This document shows positions 40,155-48,040 of a stretch of 48,087 nt of DNA, piece after piece. The position numbers and the translations under genes were made by a program. Each line of letters starts with the position of its first letter. Position 1 is the first letter of the stretch. Under the pieces are notes generated by a model that saw nothing but the letters and a program-made list of their open reading frames with translations, had not been told where the DNA came from and made no database searches. The stretch spans positions 1 to 48,087 of the forward strand of contig CALESJ010000056.1 in NCBI GenBank assembly GCA_937907025.1, in the 5' to 3' direction. The stretch comes from an uncultured Faecalibacterium sp. (GTDB lineage: Bacteria; Bacillota; Clostridia; Oscillospirales; Ruminococcaceae).

Positions 40155-41446
40155 TAGTCTGCCTCCTCATAATATTCGGCACTGGCTTCGTCCACCGCGT
40201 TCTGCATGGTCTGCAGGCCGGTGTCCAGGTCCATCTCGCCGGTGTAGATCTTCAGCAGCGTATCGCTGACTTCGCTCTTCCATTCAGGGCGGGCCGCGTT
40301 GTTCACGCTCTGGACGCAGTAATCAAACATATCAATGAAGGGCTGCACGTTGATGGGGTATTCGTCGAACACGCCCACCCAGGTGTCTTCCAGGCCTTCG
40401 TAAGCCGGGATGGCGGCGCCGCTTTCGCCCTGGATGCGCTGGCCTTCCTCACTGCCGAAGAACTTCAGCACGTCCTTGACGATGTCCATATGCTTGTTGG
40501 TGGCACTGGTGGCGTAGCTCAGACCGTTGGAGATGGAAGCCCGGCCGTCGCCGCTCAACGGGTCGGGGCAGGCGGGCAGGACAGCCACGTCCCACTTGCC
40601 CACCATCTCGGGGTAGTTCTGCAGTTCGCTCAGAATGTTCCAGTCGCCTTCCAGGAACATGGCACCCTTCTCAGAGAAGAAGGCGGTGCCGGGGGCCGTT
40701 TCGGCAAAGTAGGTCTGGTCGGGGCACCAGTCATAGCTCTGCAGGCCGATATAGAATTCCATGCCTTTCTTGGTGGCGGGGTCCAGGAAATTGCCGCGGG
40801 TCTTGTCCGGGGTCAGGATGCTGCCGCCCGCCTGATACACAAAGTTCCAGTAACCCAGCTGGTCGTCGCCGTAAGCCATGTACCCGTACTTGCCGGTGGC
40901 GTCGTAGATCTTCTGCGAAGCATCCACCAGGTCGTCCCAGGTCCAGGTTTCGTCGGGGTAGGCGACACCTGCTTCATCAAACATTTCCTTGTTATACACA
41001 AGGCCCACGGTGTCCTTGTCCTTGGGCACCGCATACAGTTTACCGTCCGAACCGCTGGCGTTGGCCAGGGAAATATCGGAGAAGTGCTCCGTTTCCACAA
41101 TGTCAGAGCAGTCCGCCAGTTTCCCGTTGTCGGCGTACTTCAGGATCTCGTTGGTGTGCATCCAGAAGATATCCGGCATCTGGTTGCTCATGGCGGCGGC
41201 TTCCAGCTTGGTCCAGTATTCGTCCCAGCTGGTTACCTGAACTTCGATGTGGACATTGGGGTGTTCCGCCGTATAGGCGTCACACATCGCCTGCATGCCG
41301 TCACGCTGCGCCACGTCCCAGATCTGGAACGTCAGGTTGACGTTCCCGTCCGAACTGCCCGAACCGCAGGCAGTCAGCCCGGTGCCAAGCCCGGCTGCGA
41401 CGCACGTTGCCATCAAACCGGCAAGCAACTTCCGTTTGATGTTCAT
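40154..41446 (-). CDS. msmE: Sugar ABC transporter substrate-binding lipoprotein (MsmE-like)
   Basis: A 430-residue solute-binding protein. The signal peptide is lipoprotein type: MNIKRKLLAGLMATC, a hydrophobic stretch and the lipobox LTAC, then a Gly/Ser-rich linker. The mature part begins with VNLTFQIWDVAQRDGMQAM, and GRASISNGLSYATSATNKH is the family hinge segment. Extracellular, membrane-anchored, it would capture alpha-galactosides. The start at 41446 has AGGAGG nine bases upstream; an in-frame ATG at 41683 has none. It is the first gene of the transporter operon. No ATPase gene is present in the locus. Confidence 0.94.
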   Translation of the reverse strand: MNIKRKLLAGLMATCVAAGLGTGLTACGSGSSDGNVNLTFQIWDVAQRDGMQAMCDAYTAEHPNVHIEVQVTSWDEYWTKLEAAAMSNQMPDIFWMHTNEILKYADNGKLADCSDIVETEHFSDISLANASGSDGKLYAVPKDKDTVGLVYNKEMFDEAGVAYPDETWTWDDLVDASQKIYDATGKYGYMAYGDDQLGYWNFVYQAGGSILTPDKTRGNFLDPATKKGMEFYIGLQSYDWCPDQTYFAETAPGTAFFSEKGAMFLEGDWNILSELQNYPEMVGKWDVAVLPACPDPLSGDGRASISNGLSYATSATNKHMDIVKDVLKFFGSEEGQRIQGESGAAIPAYEGLEDTWVGVFDEYPINVQPFIDMFDYCVQSVNNAARPEWKSEVSDTLLKIYTGEMDLDTGLQTMQNAVDEASAEYYEEAD

Positions 41447-41560
41447 AAGATGTTTTCCTCCTGTCTGATCATTTGCCATGGGGTGCTGCCAGCCCGGCCG
41501 GTGCGGCAGCGGCAGGGTCTTCAATGACCTTGCCAAAGTGCTGAAAAAACCCGGAAAATT

Positions 41561-41584
41561 TTGTGCAATGTGCACTATGCACAA
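41561..41584. promoter_or_regulatory. Inverted repeat in the msmE leader, candidate regulator site
   Basis: Arms TTGTGCA (41561-41567) and TGCACAA (41578-41584) surround a small palindrome GTGCAC. It lies about 20 bp downstream of the predicted msmE start site. It may bind the divergent AraC-type regulator or a catabolite repressor; the assignment is inference. Confidence 0.5.
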
Positions 41585-41608
41585 ATAATTTCCCGATCTG
41601 ACGGTTTT

Positions 41609-41637
41609 ATTATACATTCTGACAAACGAAGCGTGAA
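41609..41637 (-). promoter_or_regulatory. Promoter of the transporter operon
   Basis: Minus strand TTCACG (41632-41637) and TATAAT (41609-41614), 17-bp spacing. The consensus -10 and imperfect -35 would suit activation by an AraC-type protein. Confidence 0.65.
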
Positions 41638-41689
41638 TATCTTGCTGCCAGTTTTTATATCTCAATTTAGTGGTTTCCTGCATTTTTTA

Positions 41690-41719
41690 TTGAAGTCATG
41701 ACGCATTAAGGTATATAAT
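41690..41719 (+). promoter_or_regulatory. Promoter of the msmR-like regulator
   Basis: TTGAAG (41690-41695) and TATAAT (41714-41719), 18-bp spacing, 40 bp before the start codon. Divergent from the msmE promoter, in a shared AT-rich gap of 312 bp. Confidence 0.7.
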
Positions 41720-41758
41720 AAGAAAAAATCAAGAAAAATTACGGGGGAGGTGTCTGTC

Positions 41759-42634
41759 ATGCAACAAAATAACGACATCCAGACCGAAAACAAGCTCAAA
41801 TTTCATGTGTTCCAGGACGAACGATTCGTGGACCTGAACCTGTACCAGTACGGGTGGGAGCGCACCGAGCCGCTTCACTCCTATGGTCCCCACGCCCGCA
41901 ACCACTACCTGTTCCATTATGTGATCTCCGGCAAGGGGGTGCTGTATGACGACGACCAGGCCTATAAAATCGAGGGCGGCCACGGGTTCCTCATCGTGCC
42001 GGGGGTGGCCACCACCTATGTGGCCGACCGGGAGGACCCCTGGGAGTATACCTGGATCGAATTCGACGGCCTGCGTGCCCGTGAGAGCGTGAGCCTGGCG
42101 GGCATCAGCCGCAGCCAGCCGGTGTACACCCCCGTCAACCGGGAGGCCGGTCGCCTGCTGCAGGAACAGATGCTGTACATCGTCAACCATCCCCAAGCCA
42201 GCCCCATCCGCATCATCGGGCAGGGATTCCTCTTCCTGGACCAGCTGGTGCAGTCCAGCGCCGGCCACCGGCAGCAGAGCCAGCGCCGCCTGCGGGACTT
42301 CTACATGAAGGAAGCCCTTTCCTTTATAGAGCAGAATTACCAGCGGGATATCTCCATCGAGGAGATCGCCGCCTTCTGCGGGCTGAACCGCAGCTATTTC
42401 GGCAAGGTCTTCCGGGACACCATGGGCGAAAGCCCCCAGGCTTTCCTTTTGCACTACCGCATGGCCCGGGCGGCCCAGCTGCTGAAGGAAAGCACCCTGC
42501 CCATCAGCGCCATCAGCGCCATGGTCAGCTATGCCAACCAGCTGCATTTTTCCCGGGCGTTCAAGTCGGTGTACGGCGTGGCCCCCCGGGACTACCGCTC
42601 CACCCACTTTGTCCAGCCCGAAGAAAACCCCTGA
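41759..42634 (+). CDS. msmR: AraC-family regulator of the raffinose locus (MsmR-like)
   Basis: A 291-residue regulator. The N-terminal sugar-sensing cupin (NHYLFHYVISGKGVLYDDDQ, then GHGFLIVPGVATTYVA, with WIEFDG) is followed by a double helix-turn-helix (ISIEEIAAFCGLNRSYFGKV and ISAISAMVSYANQLHFSRAF). This is the type of MsmR and RafR activators. It is divergent from msmE and would activate the transporter and enzyme genes when the sugar is present. The ATG at 41759 follows GGGGGAGG; a GTG three codons upstream overlaps that site. Confidence 0.9.
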   Translation: MQQNNDIQTENKLKFHVFQDERFVDLNLYQYGWERTEPLHSYGPHARNHYLFHYVISGKGVLYDDDQAYKIEGGHGFLIVPGVATTYVADREDPWEYTWIEFDGLRARESVSLAGISRSQPVYTPVNREAGRLLQEQMLYIVNHPQASPIRIIGQGFLFLDQLVQSSAGHRQQSQRRLRDFYMKEALSFIEQNYQRDISIEEIAAFCGLNRSYFGKVFRDTMGESPQAFLLHYRMARAAQLLKESTLPISAISAMVSYANQLHFSRAFKSVYGVAPRDYRSTHFVQPEENP

Positions 42635-42645
42635 CGGGATACACA

Positions 42646-42680
42646 AAAGCCCTCCGGCATTGCCGGAGGGCTTTCTTGCT
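42646..42680. terminator. Terminator between the regulator and the ABC permease genes
   Basis: A 14-bp stem AAAGCCCTCCGGCA/TGCCGGAGGGCTTT followed by CTTGCTTG; convergent genes on both sides. A perfect 20-bp palindrome (CCCGGTCCGG then CCGGACCGGG) follows at 42729-42748 next to the permease stop. Confidence 0.85.
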
Positions 42681-42761
42681 TGCAGATTCAGACAGAGGCA
42701 GTCTGGTGGAGAACGCACCGCCGCCTTTCCCGGTCCGGCCGGACCGGGAGGAAGCGGAAGG

Positions 42762-45422
42762 TCATTCGGCGGCCCGCAGGCGCTCCACCACCGAGCGGCG
42801 GGCGGCGGCGCGGCAGCTGGCCAGGGGGATCAGGATGCCCAGCACCGCAAAGACCGGCAGGGCGGCGGCCAGGGGCAGCAGGTTCAGCCGGTAGGTGTAG
42901 AACCAGAACAGATGCTCCAGCCCGCGGCCCAGCGGCGGCCCCAGCAGCAGGGCCAGCGCCAGGGTCAGGACGGCGGCGCTCAGGGTGTACAGCAGCCCTT
43001 CCGCCGCCAGCATGAACCGCAGCTGACGGCGGGTCATGCCGATGGCCTGCAGCACGGCCAGCTCCCGCCGCCGCGCGGTGATGCCGGTGACCACGGCGTT
43101 GAAAAAGTTCAGCACCCCCACCAGCCCCACAATAAAGATCAGCGCCCCGCCCAGCAGCAGGAACATCTGCCGCATGCTGTCGAACCGGGCGGTGTAGACC
43201 GCCTTGCTCTCGTAGTCCAGCGAAGGGTCAACAGTGCCGGTATAGGTGTGCAGAAAGGATTCCATGGCAGCCCGGGCGGCATCGTCGGTGGTGTTGAAGG
43301 CGTAATACATGATATTTTGGGTGCCGGTATCCCGGATAAAGGCGTCCGCCCCCAGCACAAAGGCGTCGTCGCCGTAGTAGCGGTAACTCAGCCCGTTGGG
43401 AACGGTGACCAGTGCCGTGACGGTGTACGACACATCCCGGTAGGAAACCGCCCGGCTGTCCCAGGGGCGGTCCCCGCCGGTCACGGTGTCGTTGAGCTCG
43501 GGAATGACCTCCCCGGTGTCGGTGTAGTAGTATTCGTATTCATCCACATACCGCAGGGTGACGGTATCCCCCAGCCTGGCCCAGGGGCTGTCCGGAACGA
43601 CCTGGCCGTAATCATTGTCGGTGTAGACCGCCGCAATGGCGTGGCTGTCCGGGTCGGACAGGGGGGCCAGGTCGCCCTCCACCACCCGCAGCTGGTCCAG
43701 GGCAAACTCCTCCATGCCGTACAGCTGGGCGGAAACCGGCAGCAGGCCGTTCTCGTCCCGGGAAATGCTGTCCACCACCACGTCCAGCTGCTCGGGGGTG
43801 AGCCATTGGCTCTGGGCGGCGCGGTAATAGTCCTCGGTGACGAACTCCTCGATCCAGCCGGTCTTGCCGTAGATGCACCCGCCCTCCGCAATGCCGCCCT
43901 GGGTCTGGATGGCGTCTATCGCATCCCGGGAAAGGGCAGTGTCGGCGCTGAACAGGTTGCGGCTCTGGAACTTGGTGGCGTCCGCCACCACAAAGTCGGT
44001 GGTGGCATAGTGGGCCACGAACTTGTCCAGGTCAAACCCGCCGGTGAGGGTGGCCGTAAAGGTGAGCAGCACCAGCGCCAGAGAGAGGGACAGGATGGTC
44101 AGCACCGTTTTGCCGGTGCTGCGGCGCAGGTTGGCCGCGGCCATCCCCAGCAGCGAGCTGCCCCGGGCGGAGGAACGGCCCCGGCGGGGCACCTTGCCCT
44201 CGGTGTAGCGGACGGCCTCGATGGGGGAAACCCGTCCGGCCATCCGGCCGGGCCGCAGGCAGGAGAGCAGCACGGTGGCCAGAGAGAACACCGCTGCCCC
44301 CACAAAAATCCAGGGGTTGGCCGAAGCCACCACCGAAACGCCGTCCAGATTCTGTACCACCACAGGGGCCAGGGCACAGCCTGCCAGCCAGCCCAGGACC
44401 AGCCCTGCCGGAATACCCGCCGCGGCCAGCAGCAGCGCCTGGTTGCGGATGATGCGGCGCAGCTGCCGGGGTGTGGTGCCGATGGTTTTCAGCAGGCCGT
44501 AAAAGCGGATGTCCCCGGCCACCGAAATCTGGAACACGTTGTAGATGATCAGGTATCCGGTGAGCAGGATCAGCACCAGCACGCCCACAATCAGGAACAG
44601 GGTGGTGGGGTCCAGCTTGGCGGAAAGAGCGGCGCCGGTGTAGCCCCAGTTGACGCCGGTGGCGATGTAGTCCTCGCCGGGGGTCTGGTTCTGGTAGCCG
44701 TGGTCCTGCAGGATGGCGGCCAGGTCCGCCCCGATGGAGCGGGCCCCGTGGGTCAGCATCACATCCATGGACCAGGTGCCGGTCAGGCCGTCCTCCCCCG
44801 GCGGGACCACCCCGGCTTCGTCCAGCATGGCCTGGGCGGCGGCTTGGGTCACCAGGACATTGCTGGCGGTACAGGCTTCATCGTAGTTCCACCAGCCGCA
44901 CAGGGTGAAGGTGCGGCTGACGACCTGCCCGTCCAGCGGAATATCCAGCTTAAACCGGGCCCCCAGCGCCGGCTCCACCCCCAGCAGGGCCAGCACGCGG
45001 GTGTCGGTGGCGGCTTCGGTGTCGCTCTCGGGCAGGCGGCCCTCCACCGGGTCACAGAACATCCAGTGGGCTTCATTGGCATCGCAGTAGCTCACCTCCA
45101 CATGGGCTTTGGCAAAAGGCCCGTCCTCGGGCATGCCCACAAACAGACGCTTGCCCCAGGACTTGATCAGCGGGTCGGTGCACAGCTCGTCGATCTGCCC
45201 CGGCTCCAGCCGTTTGAAGGTGCCGTGGGCAAACCCGCCCGCCTGCCGGAAGGACGCCTGTTGCATGCCGTCGTTGATGGACAGGGCAATGGTGAACAGG
45301 GAGGTGAACAGCAGGCTGGTCAGCGCAATGGCCAGCACGGCCACCAGATTGCGGGTGCGGGCGGCGGCCATGGTTTTCAGACTCAGCCGCCGGATGCAGC
45401 GGCGGTTGGCAACGTTCAGCAT
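42762..45422 (-). CDS. ABC transporter permease with two FtsX domains
   Basis: An 886-residue membrane protein. One N-terminal transmembrane helix (residues about 27-48) is followed by an extracellular domain of about 200 residues. Next come the first FtsX helix set (about 265-395, with LKTIGTTPRQLRRIIRNQAL), a second anchor (about 430-455), a second extracellular domain, and a final FtsX set (about 745-870, with LQAIGMTRRQLRFMLAAEG). The IGxTxRQLR loops contact the ATPase. Such permeases act in peptide export, bacteriocin resistance or envelope sensing. It follows the ATPase gene by 14 bp and lies below a two-component system, an arrangement typical of antimicrobial-peptide response loci. 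Substrate unknown. Confidence 0.9.
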   Translation of the reverse strand: MLNVANRRCIRRLSLKTMAAARTRNLVAVLAIALTSLLFTSLFTIALSINDGMQQASFRQAGGFAHGTFKRLEPGQIDELCTDPLIKSWGKRLFVGMPEDGPFAKAHVEVSYCDANEAHWMFCDPVEGRLPESDTEAATDTRVLALLGVEPALGARFKLDIPLDGQVVSRTFTLCGWWNYDEACTASNVLVTQAAAQAMLDEAGVVPPGEDGLTGTWSMDVMLTHGARSIGADLAAILQDHGYQNQTPGEDYIATGVNWGYTGAALSAKLDPTTLFLIVGVLVLILLTGYLIIYNVFQISVAGDIRFYGLLKTIGTTPRQLRRIIRNQALLLAAAGIPAGLVLGWLAGCALAPVVVQNLDGVSVVASANPWIFVGAAVFSLATVLLSCLRPGRMAGRVSPIEAVRYTEGKVPRRGRSSARGSSLLGMAAANLRRSTGKTVLTILSLSLALVLLTFTATLTGGFDLDKFVAHYATTDFVVADATKFQSRNLFSADTALSRDAIDAIQTQGGIAEGGCIYGKTGWIEEFVTEDYYRAAQSQWLTPEQLDVVVDSISRDENGLLPVSAQLYGMEEFALDQLRVVEGDLAPLSDPDSHAIAAVYTDNDYGQVVPDSPWARLGDTVTLRYVDEYEYYYTDTGEVIPELNDTVTGGDRPWDSRAVSYRDVSYTVTALVTVPNGLSYRYYGDDAFVLGADAFIRDTGTQNIMYYAFNTTDDAARAAMESFLHTYTGTVDPSLDYESKAVYTARFDSMRQMFLLLGGALIFIVGLVGVLNFFNAVVTGITARRRELAVLQAIGMTRRQLRFMLAAEGLLYTLSAAVLTLALALLLGPPLGRGLEHLFWFYTYRLNLLPLAAALPVFAVLGILIPLASCRAAARRSVVERLRAAE

Positions 45423-45436
45423 ACCGGACCCTCCCC

Positions 45437-46105
45437 TCAGCGCGCCACGATGTGGCCGTCCTCAATGCGGACGATGCGGTCGGCCAGCTGGGCGATCTCC
45501 TCATTGTGGGTGATCATCACCATGGTCTGGCGGAAGGTGCGGCTCATGGTCTTCATCAGGCTCAGCACGTCCTGGCTGGTGGCGGTGTCCAGGTTGCCGG
45601 TGGGCTCGTCCGCCAGCAGAATGGCCGGTTTGGTGGCCAGCGCCCGGGCAATGGCCACCCGCTGCTGCTGCCCGCCGGAAAGCTGCCCCGGCAGGCTGCG
45701 GAGCTTGCTTTCCAGCCCCAGGGCCTGGATGATGCGCTCCACATGGGCGCGGTCCACCCGGGCACCGTCCAGCTGGATGGGCAGCACGATGTTGTCATAC
45801 ACGCTGAGCACCGGCACCAGGTTGTACGCCTGGAACACAAAGCCGATCTTGCGGCGGCGGAAGATGGTCAGGGCTTCCTCCTTTAAAGAGAAAATGTCCT
45901 TGCCGTCCACCGTGACGGTGCCGGAGGTGGGGCGGTCCAGCCCGCCCAGCATGTGCAGCAGGGTGCTTTTGCCGCTGCCCGAAGTGCCCACAATGGCGAC
46001 GAACTCCCCCTCCTCCACCGAGAGGTCCACGCCGTCCAGGGCCTTTACCAGGGTATCGCCGCTGCCGTAGTATTTTTTCAGGGCATGGGTCTGTAAAATG
46101 GTCAT
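45437..46105 (-). CDS. ABC transporter ATP-binding protein (MacB/LolD type)
   Basis: A 222-residue ATPase. Walker A GTSGSGKS is at residues 40-47, the Q-loop in VFQAYNLVPVLSVYDNI, the signature LSGGQQQR at 142-149, Walker B ILLADEPTGNLD at 162-173 and the switch His in MITHNEE. The Q-loop and NLD motifs are those of ATPases that power FtsX-type permeases. It is encoded directly before the permease. Its upstream gap holds a -10-like TATACT and a 12-bp inverted repeat. Confidence 0.96.
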   Translation of the reverse strand: MTILQTHALKKYYGSGDTLVKALDGVDLSVEEGEFVAIVGTSGSGKSTLLHMLGGLDRPTSGTVTVDGKDIFSLKEEALTIFRRRKIGFVFQAYNLVPVLSVYDNIVLPIQLDGARVDRAHVERIIQALGLESKLRSLPGQLSGGQQQRVAIARALATKPAILLADEPTGNLDTATSQDVLSLMKTMSRTFRQTMVMITHNEEIAQLADRIVRIEDGHIVAR

Positions 46106-46138
46106 GGTTGGCTCCTTTGCCTTTTATATATGAAAAAC

Positions 46139-46180
46139 GGGTATTGCAGAGGGGATTCCCGTTCTGCAATACCCAGTATA
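46139..46180 (-). promoter_or_regulatory. Inverted repeat and -10 element before the ABC transporter genes
   Basis: Perfect 12-bp arms GGGTATTGCAGA (46139-46150) and TCTGCAATACCC (46163-46174) with a 12-bp loop, directly beside a minus-strand TATACT (46175-46180). The -35 region is poor, which fits an activated promoter. The palindrome overlaps the expected start site and could be an operator. Confidence 0.6.
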
Positions 46181-46230
46181 CAGCAGCAATCTGTCGCCGC
46201 CCTTTCGGGAAAATGACAGGTTGGAAAGAT

Positions 46231-47148
46231 TCACGCCTGCCCGGTAAGCGCCCCCTGCCGCGGCAGGTAGAGGGAGAAGGTGCTGCCCTGCCCCGGTGTG
46301 CTGCGCACCCGGATGTACCCGCCCTGCCCGGCGGCGATCTGCCGGGCCAGATACAGCCCGATGCCCAGCCCCTCGGTGGCCCGGGCGGCGGCACCCCGGG
46401 CAAACCGGTTGAAGATGGCCCCCTGCTCGCTCTCCGGAATGCCCGGTCCGGTATCGGTCACATCCAGGCGGCAGAAACTGTCGGTCAGCACGGCGGCCAG
46501 CTCCACCCGGCCCCCGGCGGGGGTGTACTTGACGGCGTTGTCCACCAGATTGTACAGCGCTTCCGGGGTCCATTTGGGGTCGAAACAGGCGGCGGCCTCG
46601 GTGGGGTGCACCGTCAGGGTCAGCTGTTTCTTTTCGGCGGCGGCGCGGGCTTCCCCGGCGGCCTGCTCCAGCAGGTCCGCCACGGGGCCGACGGTGGGGT
46701 TCAGCTGCAAAAGCCCGGTTTCCAGCCGGGAGGCGCGGATGAGGTTCTCCAGCAGAAAATGCAGCTTCTCCGCCTGCTGGCGCAGCGGGACCAGCCGGGC
46801 TTTCTGGGCTTCGGAAAGGTCGGTTTCCTCCAGCAGGGACGCATACAGCAGCACATTGGCCATGGGGGTGCGGGCCTGATGGGAAATATCCGAAATCAGC
46901 GTCTTGACGGCGGCCTGCTCCTGGGCCAGCGCCCGGTTGGCGGCGGCGCTGCCGTGGAGCAGCCGGGCCAGCCGGGTTTCCAGAGAGGACAGGGCGGTTT
47001 CGTCGTAAGATTCCTCCACAAAACCGCCGTCGATGGCCTGGGTCAGCATCCGGTCCAGGCGGCGCATGGTGCGCCGGGCCTGCCAGAAGAACCAACCCCC
47101 TGCGGCCAGGGCGGCCAGCCCTGCCAGACACAGCAGCACCGGCATCAT
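46231..47148 (-). CDS. Sensor histidine kinase
   Basis: A 305-residue kinase. A single hydrophobic segment (about residues 2-22) at the very N-terminus is followed directly by cytoplasmic sequence; there is no visible extracellular sensor domain. The phospho-acceptor His90 lies in LISDISHQARTPMANV. The ATPase domain has the N box NLVDNAVKYTP, G1 DTGPGIPESE and G2 GLGIGLYLARQIA. The start overlaps the response-regulator stop (ATGA at 47145-47148); a second ATG follows at once. With so little sensory sequence it may take its input from the neighbouring ABC transporter, as in Bce-type systems; this is inference. Confidence 0.94.
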   Translation of the reverse strand: MMPVLLCLAGLAALAAGGWFFWQARRTMRRLDRMLTQAIDGGFVEESYDETALSSLETRLARLLHGSAAANRALAQEQAAVKTLISDISHQARTPMANVLLYASLLEETDLSEAQKARLVPLRQQAEKLHFLLENLIRASRLETGLLQLNPTVGPVADLLEQAAGEARAAAEKKQLTLTVHPTEAAACFDPKWTPEALYNLVDNAVKYTPAGGRVELAAVLTDSFCRLDVTDTGPGIPESEQGAIFNRFARGAAARATEGLGIGLYLARQIAAGQGGYIRVRSTPGQGSTFSLYLPRQGALTGQA

Positions 47149-47813
47149 AAGGCACCCTCCCCAGATTCCCACTGATACCCCACGCCGTAGACCGTGCGGA
47201 TGGGCGGGTCCACGAGCTTGGTCCGCAGCCGCCGCATGGCCACCGAGAGGGCGTTCTCGTCCACGAACTCCCCGCCGTCCCACACCGCGTCCAGCAGCTG
47301 GGCCCGGGTCAGCACCCGGCCGCGGTTCTCCACCAGCAGCCGCAGCAGGCGCTGCTCGGTGCGGGAAAGCTCAATGCTCCGGCCGTCCCGGCAGAATTCC
47401 AGCCGGGCAAAGTCAAAGACAAAGGCGCCCTGCCGGTACAGGGACCCGGCCCCGGCCCGGCGGTTGCGCAGCAGGTTTTTCACCCGGGCCCGCAGCACCG
47501 CCAGGGAGAAAGGCTTGGTCACATAGTCGTCGGCGCCCAGCTCCAGGCCCCGCACCTCGTCCAGCTCCATATCGTTGGCGGTCAGGATCAGCACCGGCAG
47601 GCGCCCGGCATGGCGTACCTGGGCCAGCAGGTCCAGCCCGCTGCCGTCCGGCAGGTTGATGTCCAGAATCAGCAGGTCCCAGCTGCCCCGCTGCAGCAGG
47701 GCACGGCCTTCGGCCAGGGTGGGGGCCAGGGTGCAGGCATACTGCTCCAGCGTCAGGCACAGCCCCTGCCCCAGGGCGGTATCGTCCTCCACGATCAGAA
47801 TGTGTTCGGCCAT
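47145..47813 (-). CDS. OmpR-family response regulator
   Basis: A 222-residue regulator. The receiver domain has the acidic pair in VEDD, phospho-acceptor Asp51 (LLILDINLPDGSG) and Lys100 (DDYVTKPFS). The C-terminal winged helix has LSRTEQRLLRLLVENRGRVL and MRRLRTKLVDPPIRTVYGVG. The ATG at 47813 follows AAAGGAGG; the frame stays open further upstream across the promoter but without coding character. It is the first gene of the unit response regulator, kinase, ATPase, permease and probably controls the transporter genes. Confidence 0.95.
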   Translation of the reverse strand: MAEHILIVEDDTALGQGLCLTLEQYACTLAPTLAEGRALLQRGSWDLLILDINLPDGSGLDLLAQVRHAGRLPVLILTANDMELDEVRGLELGADDYVTKPFSLAVLRARVKNLLRNRRAGAGSLYRQGAFVFDFARLEFCRDGRSIELSRTEQRLLRLLVENRGRVLTRAQLLDAVWDGGEFVDENALSVAMRRLRTKLVDPPIRTVYGVGYQWESGEGAL

Positions 47814-47847
47814 GGCGGCCCCTCCTTTGCAATGGGTTCTGCCCTTT

Positions 47848-47876
47848 AGTATAACGAGTTTGCCCCGGCGGGGCAA
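47848..47876 (-). promoter_or_regulatory. Promoter of the two-component system
   Basis: Minus strand TTGCCC (47871-47876) and TATACT (47848-47853), 17-bp spacing, 35 bp before the response-regulator start. Confidence 0.7.
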
Positions 47877-47973
47877 GGCAACCGGCGGGTGCGGCGGCGC
47901 CGGCTTCCTTCTATATATATAGTAAGAGGCAAGGGGAGAAAAAGGCCCCTGAAAACCGGCTTTCAAAAGAATT

Positions 47974-48034
47974 TCGAAAAAAGTAAAAAAATCTCGAAAA
48001 AAGTGTTGACAAAACCTTGCACAGGTGGTATTAT
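47974..48034 (+). promoter_or_regulatory. Strong promoter with A-tract upstream element, probably of an rRNA operon
   Basis: TTGACA (48006-48011) and TATTAT (48029-48034) with 17-bp spacing. Upstream are two copies of TCGAAAAAAGT at 47974 and 47994, spaced exactly 20 bp, which would put A-tracts on the same face of the helix like an UP element. Confidence 0.8.
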
Positions 48035-48040
48035 AAATAA

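Noticed and set aside
42531..46070. 1179-codon plus-strand frame opposite the ABC transporter genes
   Set aside because: Antisense shadow of the permease and ATPase genes in GC-rich DNA. The minus-strand frames show complete FtsX and ABC ATPase motifs.
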